From Hofstenia miamia (Eukaryota > Xenacoelomorpha > Acoela), in assembly GCA_004352715.1 (NCBI GenBank), contig SCFE01000055.1, positions 767,273 to 831,272 of the forward strand: DNA of 64,000 bases, read 5' to 3'. Of this stretch, positions 39,191 to 52,437 are shown one piece after another (position 1 is the first letter of the stretch; each line of letters opens with the position of its first letter). The translations under genes and the position numbers were made by a program. The notes below the pieces were generated by a model. The model saw nothing but the letters and a program-made list of their open reading frames with translations. It was not told the origin of the DNA and ran no database searches.

Positions 39191-40105
39191 TACAGGGTGA
39201 CAGTATCCACAATATGCTACTCTGATTTTCATCAGTAAATAAAGGTTAAAAATCGCATTTTTCGGATTTTTCATATCAGCACTATCAAAATGGAATGTAC
39301 AGAAATATGATGCCATCATTATTTTTTTGACGTCATCGTGTCTAAAAATTTAAACATTTTACGTGTTCTTATCTTAAATGAAAATTGCACAATAAATCTG
39401 ATTAACAAATTTGAAGGTATAGTAAGCTAAATTTCGTGTTTCTCTGTAATGTGTCAATATCATAATTGTGGCACTTAAGAAAAAAAATTGCTCCATACGA
39501 GTATTGGAAATTGAATGAAGTATACCTTGTTTATTAATTAACCTTGCTTAAAGTGAAATATTACGAATTCTTATCACATATCTTCCTTTTTGTACTTTTC
39601 AGTTATCAGCTGTGTAACTTTATCATTCAAATCCCGTTCTCATGTACGGAACGCAACACAAAGCAAAGAATTACTAATATGCAAAAACTGTCACGATACA
39701 AGAAGCAATGAAGAGATTTTAGGAAAACGATGCGCATAATATTTGCTATACACAAATGATTTAATTTTTTTAGGGAAGCGCAAAGGAAATAGCGCACCAG
39801 TATTAAAAATTGTCTAAGTATCTACCCATTTTATATATGGTGTTGTTTTTTAATCGGAGATATAGAAAAAAGACAAGTAAAATACACAAGAAAATTACAT
39901 TTAATGTGTTAGTAATAAATTCTAATGAAATCCATCATTTCAAATTTTAAAACTTATCCGTAGTACATTAAAAAATACTTAAAATTTTAGACATGATGAT
40001 GTCATAAAAATAATGATGGCATAACATTTCTGAACATTCCATTTTGATAGTGCTGATATGAAGAATCCTTGTTCAACGTTTCGTTTATTATCATGGTCCA
40101 ATTTA
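39191..40105. mobile_element. Non-autonomous element with long terminal inverted repeats
   Basis: Left arm 39270-39353 and right arm 39979-40061 are inverted copies at roughly 85-90 percent identity by eye. Shared blocks include TTCATATCAGCACTATC, AAAATGGAATGT, TGCCATCATTATTTTT and TCATGTCTAAAA-type sequence. Similarity fades outward toward CAGGGTGACAG at about 39193 on the left and about 40105 on the right. The core of about 600 bases has no open frame with protein character. Class is not assignable from the ends. Confidence 0.7.
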
Positions 40106-40907
40106 GAGTTTGATATGGGGAGTAAATCTTCCCTCCCCATGACAGAGCAGTTCAAAAATGCCCATGTCGAATTGGTTTGAGAATTTACCTATTGCCAAAA
40201 GGCTTTATAGACAAAGACCACAGCCCAATTGTGTGTCACCACAAGGTTTATTCAACATTTAAAATAAAAAAACTTGGTGAGTAACAAATAATTACATGCA
40301 TCGCTCAACATGTTGTTTAAGTCACATTGGGTTGAGATATGTATCCCTGCAAAATATTTGTATGTATGCTTTGCTTTACTACAACTTGAATATTTGACAT
40401 TTGTAAATAGAGTTGGATTAGTGATTGCAGACCATTTTAATTAAATATTTTGAATTATTTTAGAAGTGTCAGTTTTGCATAAATGCGCAATAATTTATGA
40501 TTTAATTATTTTTTAATAGTCCCACTCAATGGTTCCGATTAAGAGGCGTGGAGTTTCCAACCTGGTGCATTTGAGCCGTGAATGCTATCTTTCCACTGCA
40601 GACTAAATCTATTGGCGTTTCCTGAATTTTAATGCAAGGAACTACATTTTAAAATGACATTAAATTGAGAATGATGATTATCGCTGGATGAAGTTTCCAT
40701 CCAGTGGAGACATAATTTCGGTTGTAATTAATATTCTGTAATAGACTCTCTTTGTGAAACTCCATTCACTTTATTTACAGATTATTGAAATCACTACCGT
40801 AATATAATTCCAATTTAACACCTATAGTAATTCATTCACATTTTATGATGGTATATTCCATAAATTATAACCAAATTCTTACCCTTCAAAGTTTTAATAG
40901 ATAATTT

Positions 40908-40979
40908 ATATATATATATATATATATAAACATATATAATATATATATATATATATATGCAAATATATAATATATGATA

Positions 40980-41022
<43 letters not shown>
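40908..41022. repeat. Two (TA)n microsatellites
   Basis: TA arrays at 40908-40958 (with an AAACA interruption) and 40986-41022, separated by an AT-rich spacer. Confidence 0.97.
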
Positions 41023-41023
<1 letters not shown>

Positions 41024-42653
41024 TAAATTTACAATTTGATTAAAGCATTTATTTTTTTTTACAACAATTAGCAAGAAACTACATTAATGATTCGCAATTC
41101 GCTTAATTATTATTGTAAAATTCACTATTTTGATTTTTAACTATTAAGCAACTTAATTTTGATTGTTGATTTTTAAGACTATTTGTTGGCTGGACGAATA
41201 ATTCTGAAAGTTTTCTTTTGGAACTAGTAATTAAAAACGCTCGGCAAATCTGTCTTCTGTCAGAATTTACTTATTTAGCTTCTATGAAAAAGCTCGTATT
41301 GCATTTATTTCTACATATTAATCACCGAGAGAAATAAATTACTTGCTTCCTTCACTTACTGTTCCTAATTAAAAGTTGCCACTCTCGCTTTCCTGACATT
41401 TGATTATTGAAATATGACTGGGTGAAAGTTTCTTTAGTAGGAACTAGTAAACAGCTGTCGTCATTTGTGACAATTTGTAAATAATAACCGCGCCAAAATA
41501 TAATAATTTAGTTTAAATGTGTTTCAAACAATTTCAAATAAATTTCGTGACATTTAATGTTGTAATGTTTCATTGATTTTGTTAGTTTTACGGAAAAAGA
41601 AGTTTATAAATACTCGCTAAAAGATATTTATAACACCAAAGAAGCACGAAACGAATCTCTTCATTCTAATCATTGCATTGATTTCATTTACACAACTACT
41701 TTTGTTCAGATGAATACATTTTTCTATAAACAAACAGACTGTTTTCAGAAATTTTGCTGTTTTAATCAACTGTTCTAAAAATATATGTTTGGGTTATATG
41801 TAGACATATCAACACTACAGTGCGTGTACAGATGTGATTTTCATTCCAATTTGTTGATTGTTGTAAGTGCTGATTGTTGGTTATGGAAATCAGTGCAGAT
41901 ATCGACACTTGGCTATCATATCAGGAAGATGTCGATAAGTCAGCGCTACTCTAAGTGAATATTTTGCAGCACATTTTTATAAAAAAATAATTGTCTTTAA
42001 TTGTCGTGACATTTGTTAGCGACAATGATACTCCTTAAACGTTCAAGATATACTCGAGATAAAGTGTAATGTTTAAACTTTAAAGTTTGAAGTTGCCATT
42101 AATATTCTTCAATGGTGAAAGTTGATGAACTTTGCATTTAAGAATATATTGAAATATTTTCAAATTTTGACAAATATTTAGTGTCCATCTCGAGTTACTG
42201 TTTAGTGGCTCATTAAAATTTCTTCATCAATATCCATTCTAAAAAAAACCTAAGAAAATTAATAATTCGTTTTGATATTGATGAATGTATTTTGGAGAAA
42301 TATTGAAATGTTGACTGCCTTTTAATGCATATAGCTGTACTCTGTAGTTCAGCCTGCAGCATATTAAGGCATGAATAGCTCATATTTTAGTTATTTAATA
42401 ATATATTTCTTATGTAGGCTTGCTAAATTAAACAATTTTCACATTTATTAAACATTAGAATTATGTAAAAATTTATTTATCAAATTTAGAAAACGCAAAA
42501 TTTTTAAGAGTAGATTCACTAAATGTACTACACTTAAATCAAATTAATTTATTTCAAACACAGAAATTCCGGAATTTAGCTCTGAATGTTTCTCGAAAAT
42601 ACCCGGATTACAAACCCTAGTGTCAGTTTAAGCGGTTTCAATGACAGTTTTGA

Positions 42654-42923
42654 TTAGGCGACGGTTAGACCATGTGATTGGTCACGCTTGATCTGTCACA
42701 TCTTTATAACATTTCAAAGAATTGCACGTCTAACCACCGAGATAATTAGCGATGTGACGTTATGTTGTAACGTTCAATTTCCTTGTGATCGTCACATCGC
42801 CAATTATCTCGGGTGGTTAGACGTGCAATTCTTTGAAATGTTATAAATCACTTTCGAACAAATCACTAGTCTAACCGTGGCCTAACTTTTCGTGCTACCA
42901 ATCACGTAGTTAAACTGTAGCCG
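42654..42923. mobile_element. Foldback MITE, composite, with nearly perfect hairpin
   Basis: Outer ends are TTAGGCGACGGTTAGAC (42654) and GTCTAACCGTGGCCTAA (ending 42885). Inside, 42704-42758 and 42791-42846 are inverted copies differing by about one substitution and one inserted base over 56 positions, with a 32-base loop. A third terminal-like piece (TCACGTAGTTAAACTGTAGCC, to 42923) follows the right end and corresponds to the right end of the copy at 50206. This looks like one MITE with an inverted duplication of its left part inside it. No coding capacity, so mobilisation would have to be in trans. Confidence 0.85.
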
Positions 42924-45900
42924 TAAAAATGCTGTTGCATCGTGTCCGAACAATATTCTACAATTTTTTTACAATTTAAACCCGTTCCCATTCAAACAGC
43001 GAGCCTGCCTTTCCATAATAACATAACATTCACTTAAAGACAATGCTGTCAAAGTGTACACCCACGCTTATGCGTTAAAGAGACATAATTGCATCTTAAT
43101 TTTGATATTTTCAGTTTTTATTTTTCTTTTTTAAATTTTGACATTAAGAAATATCATTGTAAGGTTTTACAAGCCTACGTTTTTCTATTATTAATTCGGT
43201 ATCATAAAATCCTCTAAATTTAAATTTAGAATATCGAGTAGCAACATAATTCGGTGTAGTCAACTATAAAAACGTTAATTTTATGATATTATTTTATGAA
43301 AGTTGAAAAGGTTTGGCGTTATTTCTGTGTCGTAGAGCAAATTGTCCGAAATTTAATTATCTATTATTGCCCGAAATTATTAATATTTGTTGGTCCGCAC
43401 TCAATTGAGCTCATTAGCAATATTACGTTGAACAGTGACCAAAGAATATCAAATATCTGCAACACTGATAATTCTGTGATTTTTTAAGAGTTGAGATAAT
43501 GTCAGATATGTTATAGAATGTGGTCATCACATCAATGAATACATATTTTACAAATTCTAGTCTTTTCAGGCTTTTTTATTTAATATTTTCTCTGATATTG
43601 AGCACTCTAGAGTTTTTAAAATGCACCCAGTAACCACCTTCACATTGATTTTATTTTCATTCCACTAGGATTTGGTTCCTATTTTAGATTAATGAAGACT
43701 TGAAGCGTTCTTAGGAATTTTTAGTATCAACGTTTAGTTAATATCTAATTATGAAGCTCACGAAGGCAGTCTTCCAATTTGTTCAACCTTCAGTCCCCGC
43801 AAATAGTGATCTTTACAAGGCACTTAGTTTTGCTACAAATTTCTTAATTAGCATTTTGCTTTGTAACAATTTTTATTATTCTAGTAATTTTGTATTGAAG
43901 CACCATATTGTATTTATTAAAAACGTCATTTTTCCACATTTTCTCTTTCAGCATTTCTGCAAGTCTGGGCAAATAATCCAATAACGTTATTATACATTTC
44001 CCTTTAAGCAAGATAAAGTTATTTGCACTAAGGAAGCAATTTAATTTATTCAAATAGCTCTTGCTATCAGCACAATGTTGCAACAATAAACTCTATATTC
44101 ATAAAATCTTGAGAGAAAAAATTGTTCTACCAACCAAAATTTTATTGTTACTGTAGAATCATCCTCATGACCATTTTTAGTTGCTCTTTTAAAAATTATC
44201 ATATTTCCAAGCATTTTAAACTTTTAATGCCTAATTTATTAAAATTGTGCTTGATAATCGTGCTTTGCTAATATAATAGGTGAATACTGCAATTCTATAC
44301 ATATTTAATGCAAATCAACGTGTCTTCATTGTTGTGCAATTTGCTTATTCGTCTATGAACAAAAGTTTTAAACAGATCTGTGTGATGGTATGGTGCTAAG
44401 CATTCCATGCAAATTAATAAAATTACAAATTTTCATTTATCAATAGCAATGTAACAATATGTTGTGGACCCCCTACTGCATTTCTAATTAATTAGACTGG
44501 ACAAAATTTTATTTCTCCTTCAGCTTTTCTGTATATTATTTTTCTTAAATTTTTTTGCTGGTTTATCATCTATCTGTGTGGGATTATATTAAATAATAAT
44601 TTTTGCTATTAAAAAAAATTGTTATTTACTGAATGATTTTCAACCGCCTCAAGATAAGCTTATTCACGACTTCCAACATTTTTCGTGTGTTAAATTTTTT
44701 TAATCTTTTGCTTATTCAGAAATCACGAATATAATACATTTGGTTTTTAGAACGATTCAAATTGCGCGTCTCCAATTGAAGATAAACAAATTGGATATAT
44801 TTAATGATAGCCTTTTCTTCACTTTGAAAACGGTGCTTCAGGCATTATTTACGAGCAATTTCCAAGCTTCCTTTGTTTACGAAATAAAAATTATCCAATG
44901 AAAAATTAATAGATCAAATACTTTGAAAAAATACATTCAGAGGAACTAACCGCTCCACCATTGTTAACGCAATTTTTTAAAAAAATATCATAAAGAATTT
45001 CAATAGAATATTTTGGAAAAATAAACATTCAACTTAAATTTGACGTTATATTTGTATTTTTCCAGACTACATTAATTATTTGCAAGAAATAATAAATAAA
45101 CCATTTTTCATTGCATATAGGTACTACTTTATATTACAATATATAGAAGTGTTCATGTTCATGTAGAATTATATTACATTAATGTATATAAAGAAGCTAC
45201 TGTCAATTTTAAATTTTAAATATTAGCGGTTAAATTGTTTTAACTAATTTTCGCTGTAAAATGAATTTTAAAATGAACTTACTTTCATAATATATGTATG
45301 ATCCTCCTGGTCTTTAAATCATGAATTAATAATTATTACCATATTTTTATGGTCCTGAAAAAATTGTAAAGCCTACAGCTCACGAGCTAATATAATGTGA
45401 AATCACCATAGGATGAAGGGGTGTCTCCTAAACTAATTTTGGTGGTTTCGGCCTAATCGTTGCCTGAATATTAAAAATTGAGCTAGAATTTAAATCATTT
45501 TGAAAAAGTTGAAATTTTCAATACTACAAAAATCAGTTTAGAAATCTTCAACCTATCTTTTTATTCCTAAATTTCATAATATACTTAAAAAAAATTCTTG
45601 AAAATTAGACGTTTAAATTTTTATTAAGGACATAAGCTTTTTAAGCTGAAAATTTTTTTTGTAATTTCCTACATATTTTAGTTGTTGAAGGATAAACGCA
45701 TTTTTATATCAAGAAATTGAATTTTATATACAAAATGTTGAAGGAAAATTATATCTTGAAAATAAGTTAAAATTCCTACTATTCAACTTCTAAAAGTTTT
45801 GAGGTTTATTTGACATAAATCTAGCCATGAAATTTAAGAACTATATGAAGATTATAGATTAATATTTTCTATTTTGAAAGAAAGTGTATGAAATCTTTTT

Positions 45901-47052
45901 GTCACGAGAATTAAAAGCGAGAAAACTCACAAACAGTATGAAATAGTTTCTTCATAATGCAGCTGCTTTGCGATAAAATAGAAATAGCTTTTTGTGGGAA
46001 ACAATTCTGTAACAAATTTTACTAATTAGATGTCGTGATGTACGTAGTTTTAAAACTTATATAAGAAAAAATAGATGGCGAATGAGAGATGAACATAACA
46101 GAGCGTAATAATATCGGAAATTTCATTGAATATAAATTATTTACACATATTTAATTATAGTATGAAACTTTTTCATTGAGGACGAAAATGGTTTAATTTT
46201 TTACATAATAAATGGCATGGCTAAATTTTAATAATATAACAGCATTTATGTCATTTACTCGTGGTCTGAAATTGTTTATGTGACTAGGGAAAAAACTTGT
46301 GTGTAAGCAAGGGAGTATTCCTTCATTGCCTTTGCTACATTTGAAAGTGTTCATTGCTCAAGGCTGTGTGCAAGATGCTAAAGTTTAATAAAAGTATTTG
46401 TATAACTTGTGTGATGAAAAATTTTCTCGAATATTTATTTGTATGCATTTTATGCAAAAGCTTTGCTTCAATTAAATTTATTTCGATTAATCAAATTAAA
46501 TTCATTTTTGGTCTTGGGGACTTGTCTGTTAAATGTTTTGACTTTTTAATATTGAAATTTAGCGGTCTTTTTGCTATAAATATACTATTTTCATTTTGAT
46601 TAAATGTGAGAAATACTTCCACTGATGCTTTTCAGCCTTTAGTTTCGATTACTCTGAAATGAGAAACATCGGTTAAAATAAATTTCGCTTCACAAATTTC
46701 ATCCACGACGCATCCGAAGTTAAATATTTTAAAAGATTGAACAATGTTATTAAATTACACAATGCAGTCATCAATGATGAGATTCTCTTCGGATTATTTG
46801 ATAATTAGTTTAAAAAAGAATACATTGGAAATTGGTAAGTCTGCATTTACTAAGATAGAATTTTGCAGGAATTCAAGGAATTAGTTGTTTAGCGCAGTGT
46901 GTAAATAAATTTTATTTTAGCGCTTAAACGTCGGCATGTTTAGTAGATTTCGTATATATAGTGTCATTTAAGCGTTTGACTACATATTTTAATACATTGG
47001 AAATGTCAACAAACTTAAATTCGATATATGACAAATTAATATATAATATTAT

Positions 47053-47053
47053 G

Positions 47054-47089
<36 letters not shown>

Positions 47090-47103
47090 TTTATTAATAT
47101 TAA

Positions 47104-47149
<46 letters not shown>
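47053..47149. repeat. (ATT)n microsatellite
   Basis: Trinucleotide ATT array of about 97 bases, interrupted in the middle by TTTTTATTAATATTAAT. Reads as poly-Ile in one frame, which is not a gene. Confidence 0.97.
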
Positions 47150-47151
<2 letters not shown>

Positions 47152-48205
47152 AGGGAATTGAATAAATTAGATACAGAAATTAGATTGTCAAAAAATATTA
47201 ACATCTTCAAGAAATCGTTAAACAACATCTTAAGCCACCAGGATATAGTGGGTGCTTCTAAAAATATGCATGCCTGGGAACACTATTGCTTTGATTGATT
47301 AATGCTTTTGATTAATTATTTTGTTTTTATTCGTTTTTGTAAGTTGTACATGTAAGCATATCTTTGTCATTTAATTATGAATGAATAAAGAGCTTGTCAT
47401 CGTGTTATCGTTATTATTATTATTGGGGTTGTCAAGAAGTAACGGAATTTCATTTTCACTGTTAAAATGGATGCTACCTATTCAATAATGATCTATTTTG
47501 TTATTGAAATGCGTCAGGCGTGACTCCTTAGTAGGTTCATCAATGAGACAGAATAGTTTTTGAGAAAATCAGTTTTCTTTGATCTACGAACACAAAACAC
47601 CTCTGCAAAGGAATTTCAAAAAGTTAGCATCACTTTTACAAGTACATACGATTTATATCATAACATACTGTTCCTTAATATAATACGTATATAATAAATG
47701 TTATATTCCTTTAAGGCTTGCACACTTCTTATCACCAAATATTGGTATAGTTGAAATGTTAATTCCATTAAAACTTAAGAAACTTTTGGTAACGGAATTT
47801 CAATGGTCCTTTTACCATGAATCGATTCTAATTTTTACTACTTTTCCCCATTATTGCATTAATATCACTATAATAAAGTCACAGATGCATATGAATATGT
47901 ATATATAAAGAACAGCATAACCTCAATCTTAATTTTGCACTAGAAATGCTAGCTATCGTGTGACCAAGTCCTAATATTATTACATAAAATATCAAAATAT
48001 TGCATCCATTCTGTCTAAGACTTTCAGTTGGTCCTTTCAAACATTCAATTTCGCTCAAAAAAACACCACAATGTATCAGATTATCGATTAAAATACAAAA
48101 TAATATCTCCATATAACCAAATTCAAATACATATGTTAATGGTATCAATATTATTTAAATTCAAATTTGGTACTTGTTGTAGAAACTAATTTGTGGAAGG
48201 TGCAA

Positions 48206-48248
48206 ATATATATATATATATATATATATACTGTATATATATATATAT
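48206..48248. repeat. (TA)n microsatellite
   Basis: TA array with one CTG interruption, lying just before repeat family B copy 2. Confidence 0.97.
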
Positions 48249-48260
48249 CTTTTTCCTTTA

Positions 48261-48482
48261 AAGGCGTGCAGCAGGATTTTCTGATGGGGGAAATCTAAGT
48301 CATGACCAAAGGCGGGGCAAAGCCTCTAAGAAATGTTGAAAAATAGACCCTAAAATACATTTCACCACATTAGTTTTTAAATATTTTCCCGAAAATTGTT
48401 TGATTTAGCCAGTCAAAATCACTTTTATAAACCGGACTGCGGGACTTTCCACAATGTGCTCCCCTCATTGCGTACTGCACTG
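48261..48482 (-). repeat. Dispersed repeat family B, copy 2
   Basis: It is the reverse-complement counterpart of 6332-6558. On the minus strand it starts CAGTGCAGTACGCAATGAGG and ends CCCCCATCAGAAAATCCTGC followed by TGCACGCC. The middle blocks TGATTTTGACTGGCTAAAT and TGTGGTGAAATGTATTTT match in order. No coding capacity. Confidence 0.75.
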
Positions 48483-50205
48483 TTTTCTTTCAGGAAAAAT
48501 CACCCCAGTTTTTAAAGACAATCATGCTACTAATAAAGTTATATTTTTCGGAAAAGTTCAATAATATCGAAAATTGGAAAATGATCTAATACTAATTTTA
48601 ATTTTTAGAGTAAGAGACCTTGTTCTTAAACAGCATCACATTTAAATAAAATGCTATGTAAGCTGTAATGAAACATCATATTCTGCGGAGGTTTTTTGAG
48701 TCTTTGACTTCAATTTTGTTATTGTTATTATTATTAGTATTTTGTAATATTGTTTTATGGGGTCCATAGAAGAGCGAAGCACATAAATATGGGTTCTTCA
48801 TTTAAATACAAATCCAAACGCTATATAAAGAACATGTTGACATAGAATATCCATAACACAGACGGGGCATATTGTAAATTTTAGAATTCCCAGGACGCCA
48901 AGAATCCTTAAATATTGTCCAGAATTTTCATTATACCCGTCAGCCCGTGTATGATATTTATATTATTTACCGTTCATGTTTCTACGTATTGCAATCAAGA
49001 CAGGAAATTCTCAGAAACCCCTCGCACTAACGACTAACCTCATCTTTTATGCCTGAAATTAAACTATCATTTTGTACCAGTGTCAAATTTTCAAAAGTAT
49101 TGCCCACGTGATTATATGTCTTGCACCTTTTCAATTGAAGCTTTCAATGAATTGTTGACAAAAATCATCATCAGTTTTTTTTTAAATATTAACAATGATC
49201 CACTAATATTGCCTTTGTTTTCTTTCTGTATTTCGCACTTTGTTGATGCTCGAAATTTCATAATGCGTCACTTTCAAACTTTTTCTCGAGGAACAAAATG
49301 TAGGGTGTGTTGTTCCAATGTTTTCAACTACAAAATATACGAAAAATATTTAAGTAGCTGCTACTAATGCAAAAGTCGAATAAATGTCACCATGAGACTT
49401 GTTAACACTAATTAGAAAATTTGAAATATCCGAATAAATTGATATTTTATGTACTTTTTGTACTTTCAGTGTTCTTAAGGAAAAACTTAGTCTGTATTAT
49501 TCTCATTTTAGGCAATATTGAAGTTGGAACAAGCAACTTTAATTAAAGCTTTGCTTAATTAATGCTGCATTGTAGTTCTCAACTCAATTTCATTAAGTAA
49601 ATTCAAATATTTTTCTCTACGCAGACGACAGAAATATGCAATTAAAAATGAATCGAACAGCAGCTTTTTATTATATTTTCATTGTGATGCAAACGTTATT
49701 TAAACGACACTTCCGTATTTTGTTTCGCAAACAATGAAAATTAACTAAAAATGCATATTAAGATTTCATCGGCGTTTAATTCCAAACCAACAAAATTTAT
49801 AAAATTATTTATTGAATTGAAAAAATATGAAGTTTAAAGCAAATTGGCTTCGGCATTGAGCATTTGTGGAAAATGTATATTTTTAATGTAGCTTTATATA
49901 TTTGAAATCTATTCTCTGAGAAACTGTATCACGATGTTATCTTAAATTTGTGTTGTGATTTTTTATCAAATGATAAAAATCGATGGATGACCAATCCTTT
50001 TGCTTCTTTATCAGCTGATAGAGTCGTTTTTTGTGAAACCAGCAAATTATTGCTATCTGATTTATCAACCGAATAGTAGTAAAACTGTTTAAGTAGCCAT
50101 GGACTGTACTAACACGAATGTGGAAGCGGGCCGACCCGGCGCACGTCAATCGTAAACTCAACCTGGCCGAGAAAATATAGGGTAAGTGTTGGGAATACGA
50201 GACCG

Positions 50206-50352
50206 TTAGGCTACGGTTAGACTACGTAATCAGTAGTAAGAAAAGTTACAAAACACGTAAGATCGTTAATTATCTCGGTGGTCAGACGTGCGATTTTACC
50301 AAAATGTGACAGATCACCCGTGAGCAATCACATAGTCTAACCATAGCCTTAA
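50206..50352. mobile_element. MITE, simple copy of the 42.65 kb family
   Basis: 147 bases with inverted ends TTAGGCTACGGTTAGACTA and TAGTCTAACCATAGCCTTAA. Internal TTAATTATCTCGGTGG, CAGACGTGCGAT and ATGTGACAGATCACC match the composite copy at 42654-42923. It lacks the internal inverted duplication, so it represents the simple form. No coding capacity. Confidence 0.85.
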
Positions 50353-51689
50353 GCTCATTTGTCTAATTTGCATAAACAGGAATACACACTAATATTTTTA
50401 CCAATGTTTTCGGCAGTTTGTTTTATTTAACTAAGTATCATAATAATGGCTAAAACTTGTTTACATAATGAGCTATCAGGCCTAATAACATCAGATGTGT
50501 AAGTAATATGAAACTGCTTTATTTTCAACGTAAATCTCAGGGAGTTGTTAAGTAAAATACATTTCTTTTGGAAATACAAATACCTACCTATGAAGAAGTG
50601 CTTCTTGTAAGAAGCTTGGGTTTCAACAAAGCCACAGACCAGTTTAAATTTTAACCAAGGATTAAATAATATTAATAATCATCATATATAATTGATGACT
50701 TGAGCGAGTTGTCTTTACAGTTGTGTTTCAACATAACAAAAGAAAGATTTACAGAAAAACAATTTTTGGAAACGTCTTAATTTTGTATTTTCATAACGAT
50801 TAGGTCATTTAATCCTACTATAGTGTAATTTCAATCCACAAATGAGTTTGTCATGAGGCCTGATAATATATTGTGGTGACCTCAACACTATTGTTATTTT
50901 AATTAGCATTTTTAAATTTAAATGCAAGATTCTGATTATGATATTTGATGTTAAGTACATCATCGATTTCGTAAATGAAACTAATCGCGTTGAGATAATT
51001 AACTGTCGTTTATAAATAATCATACTGGCAGTACAGTGAAATGCAAACAATAGCTTTCTCACCGCGATATCGGCGCCAAACACAACATGACAAAACATTA
51101 AAATAATTTGAGACGAACATCTACAGAAAAATTTCAATTAAGACAGAAATAGACTTCGTTAGGCAGCTTAATTATTTATTTTCAAATAAATTTATATAGT
51201 TATATAGTATATATGATAATGGAAAGAAATTGATTTTGCAGAACGATATAAATAAAATGGTTGACTATCAAGTTCATCGCACAACCTTTTTTAATGATGA
51301 ACTTTTCTCTCTGCACAATCCTCCCTTAGAATAATCACAATACCAGCATTCATTCTATCATTTGTAAATATCTTCTTGGCCTTGGCTATTCTAATTGTAA
51401 TGTTTCTTGAGCATCTCTCACTTTGCGAGTAGTTTCTTTCTAAAATGAAGTAAATATCAAAATCTTAAGCTGGCTGTCTCACGGTTAGTCAAAATAGAAA
51501 GGGAGGTATTTTGTCCCTACTCCTTTGCTAAGATCACCACTCATACACAGGTAAATTACAGATCATACCAAAATGGATAATAGATAAATTCTTTATTTCA
51601 TTGAAAACTTGGATAATGTCCTTGTAGTAGGGTTCAGTGGAGCTGGATTTTCTTGGTTTCAGTCCCCCTTAATCGCGTGACTGTTGCCA

Positions 51690-51785
51690 TAGTCCCATTG
51701 GGACTATTATGAACAAATTTTAGGAAAATTAGTGAGTAATATTCTTCATTTTTAATTCGAAATCCCAGTCCCATGGGACTAGATA
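51690..51785. repeat. Two AGTCCCA-type palindromes about 80 bases apart
   Basis: AGTCCCATTGGGACT near 51691 and AGTCCCATGGGACT near 51767 are each self-complementary. They bracket an AT-rich segment and could be the ends of a small element. Confidence 0.4.
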
Positions 51786-52437
51786 GTCCTGCAGAGCTGT
51801 ACTGTGTAGTAAATTTTATTTTGTCTTGAGCCCGTTGGCGGTTGAAATAGTATAGTGTAGCTACTGCTACAAATATTGTAGCAAATTTTAGCGTTTGAAT
51901 AATAAACACCTAGAACTGCGTATTTTCAAATGTTTAATATATTTTAAATACGTATTCTTTTTCTTTAGTTTATAGTAACAGCTATTGTAAAAACATTTAA
52001 AACTATTAATGCCGAGAGAACATTAAATGATCAATAACGTATTACAGCACCAAAGCAGTTGAGGACGTTTGATTACATTTCAAACTTTAGATAATCAGTG
52101 AAGCCGAACATATTTTGGACAATGCAAGAGAAAATGTTTATTTCCTTATGTGTCATTCTTGTTTCACATTTAGAATTTGTTTGTAAATTTATAGTAGGCT
52201 GATTTTGCAAGACTTCATTTATTAATTCTTGTATGTTTTTGTCATTGTTGTATACAGTATAACATTGTTTATTTCTGTATATATAAACATATGTCTCTTA
52301 TGTATACATGTATGCATATTCGAGATTACGTGTCTAATAATTTTTTCCACTTTGAACATAATTTTTTGCTAAACTTGTACTATTAATAACTGGGACATTT
52401 CATTTTTTATTTATTTCTTGTAATTATGAATTTTTAG

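Larger units (their letters stand above)
11056..52437 (+). other. Very large intron (about 41.4 kb) of the Ig gene
   Basis: It is bounded by GTAAGA at the 5' side and a T-rich tract ending TTTTTAG at the 3' side. Exon a ends an Ig domain on strand G. Exon b begins the linker and strand A of the next one, in matching phase, so no intervening exon is required. The true length is uncertain because two 1000-N gaps are inside. Contents, listed separately: Tc1 element, dispersed repeats, foldback MITEs, (TA)n arrays and a possible broken Ig fragment. Outside those I see no gene on either strand in 13.2-16.2, 24.7-26.9, 27.4-39.1, 40.2-42.6, 43-47 and 48.5-50.2 kb. Confidence 0.65.

Noticed and set aside
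39601-39660. TTCAAATCC word resembling a tRNA T-arm
   Set aside because: No matching A box, acceptor stem or anticodon arm upstream.
47430-47803. GTAACGGAATTTCA repeated directly 353 bases apart
   Set aside because: Only about 14 bases shared with unlike flanks. Too short to call a long terminal repeat or element.
49080-49367. 95-codon open frame, Cys-rich near its end
   Set aside because: No splice context, no recognised domain, composition like surrounding intron. Chance open frame.
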